The notes: generated from the sequence alone by a model not told the origin. A stretch of 64,000 bases of DNA from Lampropedia cohaerens (GCF_001005215.1 NZ_LBNQ01000009.1:211881-275880); one strand, 5' to 3'; counted from the first letter of the stretch, positions 1 to 9,163 are shown. Numbers and translations: made by a program.

Positions 1-44
1 TTGAACTTGGTCGCACACGTGGGGCAGCGGGTGATGGCGTTCAT
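1..44 (-). CDS. Zinc-ribbon (DUF3426-type) protein, N-terminal fragment
   Basis: Only the first 14 or so codons are in the window; the gene runs off the left edge. The start ATG is at 44 on the minus strand and the peptide opens MNAITRCPTCATKF. This is the CPxC half of the MJ0042-type zinc finger that starts many DUF3426 proteins. It lies just downstream of prmA on the same strand, the usual place for this family in Burkholderiales. Known family members are inner-membrane proteins of unknown function. Everything beyond the zinc-finger start is inference. Confidence 0.7.
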   Translation of the reverse strand, partial: MNAITRCPTCATKF

Positions 45-163
45 GCGAGGTCAGAGAGGGCGCGCAAAGCCATCTATTGTGCCCGAGACACGGGCGCGGT
101 GACAGGCGTGCTGCCGCATCGCCAGCACGCCGACGCCCATGGGGCAAAAGCGCCCGAACGGGT

Positions 164-1087
164 TCAGGCCGCCTGCTGCGCTGCCGCAGCCTGCTTGCGT
201 CCGGTCATCAGAATCCAGCCGTCTTCCTCGTCGCTGACTTCGAGCGCAATCCAGGGCGCGTAGGCGGCCTTGAGCTGTTCGGCCTGACGCGCCAGAATGC
301 CGGCCAACACTAGATCGCCGCCGTCACCGACGTGGCGGCACAGCAGTGGTGCAAGTACCTGCAGCGGGTTGGCGAGGATGTTGGCCAGCACGATGTCGTA
401 GTGCGGCGCAATGATGTCGGGCAGGCCGCTGCGCAGTGCCACGTTGTTGTTCTCGGCATTGTGTGCGGTCGCGGCGATGGCGGCCTCGTCGATGTCGACC
501 GCATCAACCTGGCGCGCTGCGAACTTGGCAGCGGCGATGGCCAGAATGCCCGAGCCGCAACCGTAGTCGAGCACGGAACGGCCCGCGATGGCGCCATCGC
601 TCTCGTGGCGCGTGGCCAGCCAGCGCAGGCACATGCGCGTGGTGGGATGGGTGCCGGTGCCAAAGGCCATGCCGGGATCCAGCGCGATGGACGTTTTCGC
701 CGCTTGCGGCACTTCATGCCAGCTGGGTACGATCCAGAACTGTGGCGTGATTTCCACCGGCGAGAATTGCGATTGCGTCAGGCTCACCCAGTCCATGTCC
801 GGCACTTCCTGCAAGGGCTGGAACTGGCAGTCGCTGCAGAAGTCCTGCACGGCCAGCAGCTGCTGGGCCTCCTGTGCCTTGGCGTGCTCCGGGAACAGGG
901 CGCTGATGACGCTGCGTTGCCAGGCCAGACGCTCTGGCTCCAGACCCGGCTCGCCAAACAGGGCCTGTTCATGGGGCGTCTGGGCGTCGGCGTCCTCGAC
1001 CGAGACGCTGACGGCATCCAGCGCCTCCAGCGCTTCGGTGACGATGTCCACGCGCTCCTGCGGACAGAGCAGGGTCAAGGCGTACAT
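164..1087 (-). CDS. prmA: Ribosomal protein L11 methyltransferase PrmA
   Basis: A 307-residue class I SAM-dependent methyltransferase that trimethylates ribosomal protein L11 in the cytoplasm. The N-terminal third is the L11-recognition domain. FGTGTHPTT (about residues 142-150) precedes the SAM-binding glycine loop LDYGCGSG (about 173-180), and an LANILANP motif follows, all typical of PrmA. Length matches the family. The start ATG at 1087 has an AAGGAAA Shine-Dalgarno upstream on the minus strand. It is the third gene of accB-accC-prmA, 40 bp after accC, and is probably co-transcribed. Confidence 0.96.
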   Translation of the reverse strand: MYALTLLCPQERVDIVTEALEALDAVSVSVEDADAQTPHEQALFGEPGLEPERLAWQRSVISALFPEHAKAQEAQQLLAVQDFCSDCQFQPLQEVPDMDWVSLTQSQFSPVEITPQFWIVPSWHEVPQAAKTSIALDPGMAFGTGTHPTTRMCLRWLATRHESDGAIAGRSVLDYGCGSGILAIAAAKFAARQVDAVDIDEAAIAATAHNAENNNVALRSGLPDIIAPHYDIVLANILANPLQVLAPLLCRHVGDGGDLVLAGILARQAEQLKAAYAPWIALEVSDEEDGWILMTGRKQAAAAQQAA

Positions 1088-1127
1088 GGTGGTTTCCTTT
1101 GCGCGGATCTGCGCGAGGTGGCTGGAA

Positions 1128-2483
1128 TCACTGATGGTCAGCGCGCTGACTCAGCCATTTTTCCAGATAGTGGATATTGGTGCCGCCAGCCACGAAGTTG
1201 GCGTCCACCAGCAGTTCGCGGTGCAGCGGGATGTTGGTCTTGATGCCTTCGACCACGGTCTCCAGCAGCGCGCTGCTCATGCGCTTGAGTGCTTCCCCGC
1301 GCGTGTTGGCATGCACGATGATCTTGCCGACCATCGAGTCGTAGTTGGGCGGCACCGTGTAGCCTGCATACATGTGCGAGTCCACCCGCACACCGGGCCC
1401 GCCCGGCGGATGCCAGGCCGTCAGCTTGCCCGGCGAAGGCGTGAACTTGTAGGGGTCCTCGGCATTGATGCGGCACTCGATGGCGTGGCCCCGCACCTCG
1501 ATGTCACGCTGGGTAAAGGGCAGGGGCTCGCCGGCGGCCACGAGGATTTGCGTCTTGACGATGTCGATGCCGGTGACCATTTCCGTGACCGGGTGCTCGA
1601 CCTGCACGCGCGTGTTCATCTCGATGAAGTAGAACTCGCCGTTCTCGTAGAGAAACTCGAACGTACCGGCGCCGCGGTAACCCAGCTTGCGGCAGGCGGC
1701 GGCGCAGCGTTCGCCGATCTTCTCGATGAGCTTGCGCGGAATGCCAAAGGCCGGCGCTTCCTCGATGACCTTCTGGTGGCGCCGCTGCATGGAGCAGTCA
1801 CGCTCGCCCAGGTGCACGGCGTTCTTGAACGTGTCGGCCATGACCTGGATTTCGATATGGCGCGGATTCTCCAGGAACTTTTCCATGTAGACGGCCGGAT
1901 TGCCAAAGGCCGCCTGTGCCTCGCTCTTGGTCATCTGCACGGCGCTGAGCAGCGCCCCTTCGGCATGCACGACGCGCATGCCGCGTCCGCCGCCGCCGCC
2001 AGCGGCCTTGATGATGACCGGGTAGCCGATGTCGCGTGCCAGGGCGCGCAGTTCGGCCGGATCGTCCGGCAGCTCACCCGCCGAGCCCGGCACGCAGGGC
2101 ACGCCAGCCTTGAGCATGGCCTGCTTGGCCGAGACTTTGTCGCCCATGATGCGGATGGATTCGGCAGTCGGCCCGATGAAGGCAAAGCCGCTGCGCTCGA
2201 CGCGTTCGGCAAAGTCCGCGTTCTCGCTCAGGAAGCCATATCCGGGGTGGATGGCCTGCGCACCGCTGACTTCGGCCGCCGAGATGATGGCGGGCATCTG
2301 CAGGTAGCTGCCGGCAGCCGGCGCTGGGCCGATGCAAATGGCCTCGTCGGCCAGCCGCACGTACATGGCGTCGCGGTCGGCCTCGGAATAGACCACGACG
2401 GACTTGATGTCCAGCTCGCGGCAGGCGCGCTGGATGCGCAGGGCGATTTCACCGCGATTGGCGATCAGGATTTTGTTGAACAT
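1128..2483 (-). CDS. accC: Acetyl-CoA carboxylase, biotin carboxylase subunit
   Basis: A 451-residue ATP-grasp enzyme that carboxylates biotin on AccB, the first half-reaction of malonyl-CoA synthesis. It starts [14 protein letters not shown], the canonical biotin carboxylase N-terminus. The glycine-rich ATP loop [12 protein letters not shown] is at about 159-170. The catalytic segment [11 protein letters not shown] is at about 288-298 and supplies the metal- and bicarbonate-binding Glu, Asn and Arg. Length is as in E. coli AccC. It follows accB by 61 bp on the same strand, the standard accBC operon. Confidence 0.97.
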   Translation of the reverse strand: MFNKILIANRGEIALRIQRACRELDIKSVVVYSEADRDAMYVRLADEAICIGPAPAAGSYLQMPAIISAAEVSGAQAIHPGYGFLSENADFAERVERSGFAFIGPTAESIRIMGDKVSAKQAMLKAGVPCVPGSAGELPDDPAELRALARDIGYPVIIKAAGGGGGRGMRVVHAEGALLSAVQMTKSEAQAAFGNPAVYMEKFLENPRHIEIQVMADTFKNAVHLGERDCSMQRRHQKVIEEAPAFGIPRKLIEKIGERCAAACRKLGYRGAGTFEFLYENGEFYFIEMNTRVQVEHPVTEMVTGIDIVKTQILVAAGEPLPFTQRDIEVRGHAIECRINAEDPYKFTPSPGKLTAWHPPGGPGVRVDSHMYAGYTVPPNYDSMVGKIIVHANTRGEALKRMSSALLETVVEGIKTNIPLHRELLVDANFVAGGTNIHYLEKWLSQRADHQ

Positions 2484-2544
2484 GGATGGGCCTCGTCAGC
2501 CTCTCGGCGGGCGGTTGATCCTATGCCAGGGGTTGGCCGGCGGT

Positions 2545-3006
2545 TTACTCGATGATGAACAGCGGCTGGCCATACTCGACCGCCTGCCCATTCTCGACCA
2601 GCACCTGCTTGATGGTGCCAGAGCGGTCAGCCTCGATCTCGTTGAGAATCTTCATGGCCTCGATGATGCACACCGTCTGGCCTTCCTTGACCTGGGTGCC
2701 CACTTCGACGAACGGATCTGCAGAAGGGTTGGGCGAGCGGTAAAACGTCCCGACCATGGGGGCGGTAATGGCTGCGCCGGATGCCGCGGCCTGCGGCTCG
2801 GCCGCGGGGGCTGCGGCGCTGGCTGCCGGCGTGGGCTGCGGCAATGCCGCCACAGCGCTGGCCTGCGCGGGCGCATAGGCCTGCACCGGGCCGGCCTGGC
2901 CGCCCTTGACGATACGCACCTTGCCGTCGGACTCGGTGATTTCCAGCTCCGTCACGTTTGACTCAGACACCAGATCGATCAGGGTCTTCAGTTTCCTCAA
3001 GTCCAT
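2545..3006 (-). CDS. accB: Biotin carboxyl carrier protein of acetyl-CoA carboxylase
   Basis: A 153-residue carrier that shuttles carboxyl-biotin between AccC and the carboxyltransferase. The N-terminus MDLRKLKTLIDLV is typical of AccB. A flexible Ala/Pro-rich linker covers about residues 36-80. The C-terminal biotinyl domain carries EAMKILNEI with the biotin-accepting lysine at position 119. A 246-bp AT-rich leader without a gene separates it from the upstream thioredoxin gene and probably holds the promoter. In several Burkholderiales aroQ sits in this gap; here it is absent. Confidence 0.97.
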   Translation of the reverse strand: MDLRKLKTLIDLVSESNVTELEITESDGKVRIVKGGQAGPVQAYAPAQASAVAALPQPTPAASAAAPAAEPQAAASGAAITAPMVGTFYRSPNPSADPFVEVGTQVKEGQTVCIIEAMKILNEIEADRSGTIKQVLVENGQAVEYGQPLFIIE

Positions 3007-3252
3007 GGCTGCAAGGCTCCAGTTGTGGGTTTGATGCGGACGGTGCGATTCGAGATTTGCATTAAATCTCTATAACGTCCGCAAAAATTCATGCATTTTA
3101 CGTCAAAAACGCTTAAATGCATCAAATTGATGTTTGGGAGGGTGGTGCGGAGTCCGTCCGCGCTCACCCGGAAGATGTTGCGCGACAGACTTGCGCAACT
3201 GGCCGGTACTTCACTGCCGTGAAGGCCAAAGGTCGGGCATTCTAAGCGCAAC

Positions 3253-3801
3253 TCACGCCATTTGCAGCCAGGAATCCAAGTCCTGGGCATGGATTTGTCC
3301 GGATTTCGTGGCGCGAATCCGCCCTGATGCGTCGCTCATCAGCGTAAATGGCAGCCCTCCAGTGCTGCCTAGCGACTGCGCCAGCTGCACCCCCTGGGCG
3401 CCCGCGATGCCAACGGGAAACTGCAGGGAAAACCGCTTGACAAAGCGTGCGACATTCTCGGGCGTATCCACCGCCACGCCGACGACGCGCCACTGCGGCT
3501 GTGCCTGGTGAAAGGCGTTGAGCAGCGGCAGTTCCTGCACGCACGGCGCGCACCAGGTAGCCCAGAAGTTCACGATGATCGGATGCCCCAGCCATTGCCG
3601 CATGGCCATCGTCTGCCCATCAAGCTGGGGCAGGGCAATATTCCATAGCCTATCGTCCACCGCATCGCTGGGCGCAGTCTGGCGTCGCAGGTGCCAGGCG
3701 CCACCAGCTGCCGCAGCGACACCGGCTGCCAGCGCGGCGGCAAGCCATGTGCGACGCTTGACGGGGGGGGATGCTGGCGCGGGTGTGGGAGAGCTTGTCA
3801 T
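3253..3801 (-). CDS. TlpA-like thioredoxin-fold protein, membrane-anchored
   Basis: A 182-residue TlpA/ResA-type thiol-disulfide oxidoreductase, probably periplasmic and held by an N-terminal membrane helix (about residues 17-37, after KRR). The redox motif WCAPC is at 83-87 inside NFWATWCAPC. A cis-proline region (GGLPFTL) follows near the C-terminus. The ATG at 3801 overlaps the stop of the upstream gene (ATGA), which fixes the start and implies translational coupling. The longer frame back to 3918 overlaps that gene and is rejected. The substrate is unknown; cytochrome c maturation or cell-envelope disulfides are usual for the family. Confidence 0.85.
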   Translation of the reverse strand: MTSSPTPAPASPPVKRRTWLAAALAAGVAAAAGGAWHLRRQTAPSDAVDDRLWNIALPQLDGQTMAMRQWLGHPIIVNFWATWCAPCVQELPLLNAFHQAQPQWRVVGVAVDTPENVARFVKRFSLQFPVGIAGAQGVQLAQSLGSTGGLPFTLMSDASGRIRATKSGQIHAQDLDSWLQMA

Positions 3802-4397
3802 GTTTCTGATTCTGCCATGCGTGCCCGCAGCGCCTGCAGCGTGCCGCGCGGGCTCTGTCCGTCGGCGTCGGGCTGCAGGGCGCCACGCAACGCGCTGCTT
3901 GGATTGTTCCACAAGCATACGGGCACCGGACTCTCCAACTGGGGCTCATGGGTGGCAACTTGCACCACCAGCACCTCGGTGGACAAGCCATGCAGACCGC
4001 GCTGCTCTTGCGTGTCAAAGCGCCATCGTCTGTCCAACAGCCACATGGGTAGCGCCTTGGCATCGTCGCAGAACAGCTGCAGATGGATCGCGCTGTGCCG
4101 TGTCGCGGTGCCGCTCCAGACCGTACCGCCAAGCAGCGGCTGGAAGCTGCTGAGCTGCTGCATCCAGTGCAGCGCCAGCGCGCGCAGTGCGGCAAGCGCC
4201 TGCGGTTGCTCCTGCGCACAGAAGATCTGGATGTATTCACGCACGGCCGCTTCCAGCGTGCGGTTGTCTGGCAGGGGCGTGCCGCGTGGGGCATTCAGCT
4301 GGCGCAAGGCGCGTTGCTTGGCTGCGCCCAGTTCCATGCCTTCCTCGACCACCAGGGCGGCGGCGACCTGCGCAAGTTCCAATGTGAGTGGATGCAT
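3798..4397 (-). CDS. Conserved protein of unknown function upstream of tlpA
   Basis: A 199-residue cytoplasmic protein starting MHPLTLELAQVAAALVVEEG. I recognise it as a family conserved beside the tlpA-type gene in Burkholderiales. Members are sometimes labelled 'UDP-N-acetylmuramate-alanine ligase', probably by carry-over from a neighbouring mpl gene; no Mur-ligase P-loop is visible here. A central block LGGTVWSGTATRHS and then LQLFCDDAK is the clearest conserved region and loosely recalls nucleotidyltransferase folds. The start at 4397 is chosen over 4583 because the longer N-terminus does not look like protein. Function is unassigned. Confidence 0.7.
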   Translation of the reverse strand: MHPLTLELAQVAAALVVEEGMELGAAKQRALRQLNAPRGTPLPDNRTLEAAVREYIQIFCAQEQPQALAALRALALHWMQQLSSFQPLLGGTVWSGTATRHSAIHLQLFCDDAKALPMWLLDRRWRFDTQEQRGLHGLSTEVLVVQVATHEPQLESPVPVCLWNNPSSALRGALQPDADGQSPRGTLQALRARMAESET

Positions 4398-4669
4398 CCG
4401 GCGAGTATGCCCTGCCCACCCAACACCAGCATGGTGTGCGGCCTTTGCACCGGCTGCGAGCCGGGTGAGCGCTGGAATCGATGTGCGCGTGGAAAGAGCG
4501 CAGATACAATTGTGAAAATATTTTATAAGGCTGTTGGCCGGCGCAATGATGCCTGCAGTGGCTATGCAAGGATCCGAGGCCATTGCAGTGCGAGACTCTG
4601 TGGCAGGCTGCTGCAGCGATACGATGCGATGCTCCGTGGCACGGCAACCGGGATGAAAAGACAGGCGCC

Positions 4670-5203
4670 ATGCACGACTACACGATTCTGTTTGCCGGGC
4701 CTGCGGGTGCGGGCAAGACCACGGCCATTGCCCGTATCAGCGAGACGGTGCCCACGGCTGCCGACCTTGCCGGCGTCGAATCCGTCGGCACCACGGGGCT
4801 GCTGCTCGAAAGCGGCCAACTGACGCTGGATAACGGCGACCGGCTACGGCTGTTGGGCGCACCGGGACACGCACGCTGCGATGCGCTGCTGCCCGTGCTG
4901 GCTGCCAATGCGTTGGGGCTGGTCATCCTGCTTGACAATGCACGCGCCGACCCATTGGCCGATCTGGCCTACTACCTCGACGGTTTTGCGGCACAACTGG
5001 CCGTGCTGCCCTGCGCCGTGGCGGTGGGCCGCCTGCCCGAGCAGGCCAAGCCCGATCTTGATGACTACGCCCAGTTTCTCCATCTGCGCGGCCCGGTGCT
5101 GCCGGTGCTGGCCTGCGACGTGCGCCGCCGCCTCGATATCGTGACGGTGCTGGAGACCTTGTTGGCGCAGGTGGAGGCCTTCAATCTGGGGCCACGGCCA
5201 TGA
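4670..5203 (+). CDS. MglA/COG2229-like small GTPase
   Basis: A 177-residue P-loop protein. Walker A GPAGAGKTT is at residues 10-18. A switch-II-like GAPGH follows at about 62-66, where classical GTPases have DxxG. A clear NKxD guanine-specificity motif is missing; the equivalent position appears to read VGRLPE. This resembles the divergent MglA/COG2229 GTPases that work with Roadblock proteins, and the next gene (57 bp downstream) encodes just such a partner. Its role is unknown; polarity, motility or pilus control is inferred only from relatives. The ATG at 4670 is chosen because the P-loop then sits at the usual distance from the N-terminus. Confidence 0.75.
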   Translation: MHDYTILFAGPAGAGKTTAIARISETVPTAADLAGVESVGTTGLLLESGQLTLDNGDRLRLLGAPGHARCDALLPVLAANALGLVILLDNARADPLADLAYYLDGFAAQLAVLPCAVAVGRLPEQAKPDLDDYAQFLHLRGPVLPVLACDVRRRLDIVTVLETLLAQVEAFNLGPRP

Positions 5204-5260
5204 CCGGTCAGCGTGCGCATGTGATGCCGGGTTGGACGCAGTGCCCCTTGACGAATTCCT

Positions 5261-5665
5261 ATGCATAGTTCTACAGATTCCAATCAGCAATGGAAGGCGC
5301 GTTTTGGCGCCATGCAGGCGGCCATTGACGAGCTGCCCGGGCAGTTTCCCGCCGTGCAGGGATGCGCGCTGGTGGAAGTGGCCAGTGGGATGGTGGTGCA
5401 CAGCGTTGGCAGCCTGCTCAAGGGCAGCGCACTGGCGGAAGCGGCCAGCGACTACTGGCGGCATTACCAGCGCCACAGCAGTTTTTTCGAGGCGCTTGGA
5501 CCTTTGCGTTACTGCGTGCTCATGCATGCGCAGCAGCGCATCACCATACTGCCGTGCAGCGAGGCCATGGTGCTGGTGCTGGTCACGCGCGATGGTGTGG
5601 CGATTGACTGGGCCAGTGCGTTGCAGCGCGCCGGGGAAATCGGTGCGCTGCTCAGGACGCTGTGA
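5261..5665 (+). CDS. Roadblock/LC7-like protein
   Basis: A 134-residue cytoplasmic protein with the Roadblock/LC7 pattern: an N-terminal helix (IDELPGQFPAVQGCALVE), a strand pair with VASGMVVHSVG, a second long helix and a final strand MVLVLVTRDGVAIDW. Roadblock proteins dimerise and act as regulators or GAPs of MglA/Rag-type GTPases. The small GTPase gene lies directly upstream, so the two are probably partners. The assignment rests on predicted fold and gene pairing rather than on a strict motif. Confidence 0.6.
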   Translation: MHSSTDSNQQWKARFGAMQAAIDELPGQFPAVQGCALVEVASGMVVHSVGSLLKGSALAEAASDYWRHYQRHSSFFEALGPLRYCVLMHAQQRITILPCSEAMVLVLVTRDGVAIDWASALQRAGEIGALLRTL

Positions 5666-5799
5666 AGGGGCGCAGCCCTGCAAAGGGGCATAGAGCACAC
5701 AGGGTCAGTGTTGGCGTGAAGCCGTACGCTGGCAGGCGCTTGGCGGGGCGCGGATAATGCGGGGGCATTTTTCTCTTCTGCGCAACCTGGCGTACGCCC

Positions 5800-6777
5800 A
5801 TGCAACTGCTTTTCGTCATTGATCCCCTGGACAGCTTCAGGATTTACAAGGACACCACCTACGTGATGATGCGCGCGGCGCAGCAGCGCGGCCATCAGGT
5901 GGCTGTCTGCACCCAGCCGGCGCTGTACTGGCAAAAAGGCGGGCGTGTCAGCGCGCAGGTCGAATGGATTGCGCTGCTGGATGTCGATCCCGCTGCCTAT
6001 GCGCGTGGTGAGATGGCGCCCTGGTGGCAGCTGCTGCGGCGCGAGGAGCGCGCGCTGGCCGATTTCGATGCGGTACTGATGCGCAAGGATCCGCCGTTTG
6101 ACAACGAGTTCTTCTACACCACGCACCTGCTGGGCCAGGCCGAGCGCGAAGGCGCCAAGGTGTTCAACCGGGCCGCGGCGCTGCGCGACCATCCGGAAAA
6201 GCTCGATATTCTGGAGTTTGCGCAGTTCATCGGTCCGACCCTGGTCACGCGCGATCCGCAGCGCATCCGCGACTTCCATGCCGAGCATGGCGACGTCATT
6301 CTCAAGCCGCTCGACGGCATGGGCGGAATGGGTATTTTCCGTGTTGGCCCCGATGGACTGAATCTGGGCAGCATCATCGAGATGCTCAACGACCACGGTC
6401 GCAACAGCGTGATGGTGCAGCGCTACATTCCGGCGATCAAGGAAGGGGACAAGCGCATTCTGCTGATCGACGGCGAAGTGGTGCCGCACGCGCTGGCTCG
6501 CATCCCGCAGGGCAATGAGATCAGGGGCAACATGGCAGTGGGCGGCAAGGCGGTGGCGCAGCCGCTGAGCGCGCGCGATCGGGAGATCGCCGCCCACATC
6601 GGCCCCATTCTTGCTGAACGTGGCCTGCTGCTGGTGGGACTGGACGTGATTGGCGACTATGTCACCGAAATCAATGTCACCAGCCCCACGGGCTTTCAGG
6701 AAATTGCCAACCAGACCGGCTTTGACGTTGCGGCGATGTTCATCGACGCGGTGCAGCGACGCCAGCCGCACTGGTGA
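5800..6777 (+). CDS. gshB: Glutathione synthetase
   Basis: A 325-residue ATP-grasp enzyme joining gamma-glutamylcysteine and glycine to form glutathione in the cytoplasm. Diagnostic blocks are DPLDSFRIYKDT near the N-terminus, MRKDPPFD (about 94-101), ILKPLDGMGGMGIF (about 167-180), ARIPQGNEIRGN and the C-terminal EINVTSPTGFQE. Length and order match E. coli GshB (316 aa). It follows the GTPase/Roadblock pair on the same strand after 134 bp, so co-transcription is possible but not shown. gshA is not in the window. Confidence 0.97.
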   Translation: MQLLFVIDPLDSFRIYKDTTYVMMRAAQQRGHQVAVCTQPALYWQKGGRVSAQVEWIALLDVDPAAYARGEMAPWWQLLRREERALADFDAVLMRKDPPFDNEFFYTTHLLGQAEREGAKVFNRAAALRDHPEKLDILEFAQFIGPTLVTRDPQRIRDFHAEHGDVILKPLDGMGGMGIFRVGPDGLNLGSIIEMLNDHGRNSVMVQRYIPAIKEGDKRILLIDGEVVPHALARIPQGNEIRGNMAVGGKAVAQPLSARDREIAAHIGPILAERGLLLVGLDVIGDYVTEINVTSPTGFQEIANQTGFDVAAMFIDAVQRRQPHW

Positions 6778-6819
6778 CAACCCGGAGCTGGGCTTCCCGC
6801 GATGAAGTGCGTCATATAA

Positions 6820-6841
6820 CCTGAGGTATTAAAAACTCAGG
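6820..6841. promoter_or_regulatory. Short inverted repeat upstream of the ferredoxin-NADP reductase
   Basis: CCTGAG and CTCAGG form a perfect 6-bp inverted repeat around a 10-base AT-rich centre, about 110 bp before the reductase start and 43 bp after gshB. It has no U-tract, so an operator is likelier than a terminator. The cognate factor is unknown. Confidence 0.3.
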
Positions 6842-6951
6842 GACAATCCGTGCCATTTCGTGTCTCCCGCCTGCAGGCAGGCGGCGGCACGAACCGGCGA
6901 TATCCCGCCAGCCGCAGCGGGCGATACGACAACCGAATCAAGAGCGCAAGC

Positions 6952-7725
6952 ATGAGTGCATTCAACGAAGAGAAGGTGATCTCGATTCACCACTGGAACG
7001 ACACGCTGTTCAGTTTCAAGACCACGCGCGATCCCTCGCTGCGGTTTTCCAACGGCCATTTCACGATGATCGGCCTCAAGGTCGATGGCAAGCCGCTGCT
7101 GCGCGCCTACAGCATTGCCAGTGCCAACTATGAGGACCACCTCGAATTCTTCAGCATCAAGGTGCCGGACGGCCCGCTGACCTCGCGTCTGCAGCACATC
7201 CAGGTGGGCGATACGCTGCTGGTGGGCAAGAAGCCGACGGGCACGCTGCTGTTGGACTACCTGCTGCCCGGCAAGCGTCTGTACCTGCTGTCCACCGGCA
7301 CGGGTCTGGCGCCATTCCTGAGCACCATCCGTGACCCGGAGACCTACGAGCGTTTCGAGCAGGTCATCCTCGTGCACGGCACGCGCTTCGTCAATGAGCT
7401 GGCCTACCAGGAGCTGATCCATCAGACCCTGCCCGAGCACGAATTCCTGGGCGAGTATGTCAAGGGCAAGCTGCGCTACTACCCGACTGTTACGCGCGAG
7501 GAATTCCGCAACCAAGGCCGCATCACCACGCTGATCGAGACCGGCAAGCTGTTCGAGGATCTGGGCGTGCCGGTGATTAACCGCGCCGAGGACCGCATCA
7601 TGATCTGCGGCAGCCCTGCCATGCTGTCGGATCTGCGCAGCCTGTTCGAGCAGCGCGGCTTCATCGAAGGCAACACCTCCACGCCGGGCGAGTTCGTGGT
7701 CGAGCGCGCCTTTGCCGACAAGTAA
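6952..7725 (+). CDS. fpr: Ferredoxin-NADP+ reductase
   Basis: A 257-residue FAD flavoprotein that exchanges electrons between NADPH and ferredoxin or flavodoxin, usually for Fe-S repair and oxidative-stress defence. RAYSIASA (51-58) is the FAD-binding RxYS motif. LLSTGTGLAPFLS (about 112-124) is the NADP pyrophosphate loop. CGSPAMLSDL and the C-terminal VERAFADK match bacterial subclass Fpr. The start MSAFNEEKV at 6952 fits family length; the frame open back to 6850 is not supported. It is a single gene flanked by an inverted repeat and a terminator. Confidence 0.95.
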   Translation: MSAFNEEKVISIHHWNDTLFSFKTTRDPSLRFSNGHFTMIGLKVDGKPLLRAYSIASANYEDHLEFFSIKVPDGPLTSRLQHIQVGDTLLVGKKPTGTLLLDYLLPGKRLYLLSTGTGLAPFLSTIRDPETYERFEQVILVHGTRFVNELAYQELIHQTLPEHEFLGEYVKGKLRYYPTVTREEFRNQGRITTLIETGKLFEDLGVPVINRAEDRIMICGSPAMLSDLRSLFEQRGFIEGNTSTPGEFVVERAFADK

Positions 7726-7747
7726 AGCGGCCGCGTGATGGTTCCAG

Positions 7748-7769
7748 ACCGGCCCGTGTGGCCGGTTTT
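7748..7769 (+). terminator. Intrinsic terminator after fpr
   Basis: ACCGGCC and GGCCGGT pair perfectly (7 bp, loop of 5) and run into TTTT at 7766-7769. It lies 23 bp after the fpr stop and before the permease gene, so it separates the two transcripts. Confidence 0.65.
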
Positions 7770-7879
7770 GTGTGTCGGGAGGCGCAGTGTTTGGCGGCCA
7801 GCATGCGCGATACGGTGTATGCTCGCCGCCCGCTGCGCGCGCCGGCGCAGTTTTGCGACCACCGCAGCGAGAACGCACC

Positions 7880-9163
7880 ATGTTTCACTGGACCGAGAAA
7901 TCCCCGCAGACGCTGGCCGACGGCGGCGTCATCGCACCTGATGAACGCCTGCCCTGGCCGCAAACGAGCGTGATGGGCATCCAGCACGTCATCGCCATGT
8001 TTGGCTCGACCGTGCTGGCGCCTTTTCTGATGGGGTTTGACCCCAACATTGCGGTGCTGATGAGCGGCATCGGCACGTTGCTCTTTTTGCTCATCACCGG
8101 CGGCAAGGTGCCGAGCTACCTGGGATCGAGCTTTGCCTTCATCGCAGTGGTGATTGCAGCCACCGGCTACACGGGCATCGGCATCAATGCCAACATCGGC
8201 GTGGCGCTGGGGGGCATCGTCGTCTGCGGGCTGCTCTACACCCTCATCGGTCTGGTTGTCCAGGCTGTTGGCACCGGCTGGATCGAGCGCTGGGTGCCGC
8301 CGGTCGTCACCGGGGCCATCGTTGCCGTGATTGGCCTGAACCTGGCGGCCATTCCGATCAAGAACATGGCCGCCAGCAATTTCGACAGCTGGATGCAGGC
8401 CTTCACCTTCGTCTGTGTGGCACTGGTGGCAGTGTTCACGCGGGGTATGCTGCAGCGCCTGCTGATTCTGGCCGGACTGGTGGTGGCCACGCTGGTCTAC
8501 ATCCTGCTGACCAATGGACTGGGGCTGGGTACGCCGGTGAATTTCAGTGGCGTCGCGCAGGCCGCCTGGTTCGGCGTGCCGCAGTTCACCGCGCCGGTGT
8601 TCACCTGGAATGCGGCGGTGCTGATTGCGCCAGTGGCGATCATTCTGGTGGCCGAAAATCTCGGCCATATCAAGGCCGTGACCGCCATGACCGGCCGCGA
8701 CATCGACCGCTACATGGGGCGCGCTTTCATGGGTGATGGCGTGGCTACGATGGTCAGTGGCAGCGTGGGCGGCACGGGTGTGACCACCTATGCGGAGAAC
8801 ATCGGCGTGATGGCCGCCACCCGCATCTACTCCACCGCAGTCTTTCTGGTGGCGGCACTGCTGGCCATTGCGCTGGGTTTTTCGCCCAAGTTCGGCGAGG
8901 TGATCCGCGCCATCCCGCTGCCCGTCATGGGGGGCGTATCCATCGTGGTGTTTGGCCTGATCGCCGTGGCTGGCGCGAAGATCTGGGTCGACAACAAGGT
9001 TGACTTCTCGCAGAACAGGAACCTGCTGGTGGCAGCGATCACGCTGATTCTCGGCACTGGCGATTTCACACTGCACTTTGGTGGCTTCGCGATGGCTGGC
9101 ATCGGCACGGCCACGTTCGGTGCGATTCTGTTGCACGCGCTGCTCAGACGCAGTGGCAGGTAG
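7880..9163 (+). CDS. NCS2-family nucleobase permease, uracil type (UraA-like)
   Basis: A 427-residue inner-membrane permease, probably a proton symporter for uracil. It starts MFHWTEKSPQTLADGG, like UraA-group proteins, then has about 12-14 hydrophobic segments. Family signatures include MGIQHVIAMFGSTVLAPFLMG at the first helix, the substrate-site region LVAENLGHIKA, and GGTGVTTYAENIGVM, whose conserved Glu lies in the NCS2 signature. The ATG at 7880 is preferred to the upstream frame from 7772, which is not hydrophobic. No pyrimidine genes are adjacent, so uracil rather than another base is an inference. Confidence 0.9.
   Translation: MFHWTEKSPQTLADGGVIAPDERLPWPQTSVMGIQHVIAMFGSTVLAPFLMGFDPNIAVLMSGIGTLLFLLITGGKVPSYLGSSFAFIAVVIAATGYTGIGINANIGVALGGIVVCGLLYTLIGLVVQAVGTGWIERWVPPVVTGAIVAVIGLNLAAIPIKNMAASNFDSWMQAFTFVCVALVAVFTRGMLQRLLILAGLVVATLVYILLTNGLGLGTPVNFSGVAQAAWFGVPQFTAPVFTWNAAVLIAPVAIILVAENLGHIKAVTAMTGRDIDRYMGRAFMGDGVATMVSGSVGGTGVTTYAENIGVMAATRIYSTAVFLVAALLAIALGFSPKFGEVIRAIPLPVMGGVSIVVFGLIAVAGAKIWVDNKVDFSQNRNLLVAAITLILGTGDFTLHFGGFAMAGIGTATFGAILLHALLRRSGR

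Noticed and set aside
588..2555. Long 655-codon plus-strand frame across prmA and accC
   Set aside because: It is the antisense shadow of two well-identified genes in GC-rich DNA; its protein has no recognisable family.
3798..4397. UDP-N-acetylmuramate-alanine ligase
   Set aside because: The family is sometimes labelled so, but there is no Mur-ligase ATP loop and the protein is far too short.
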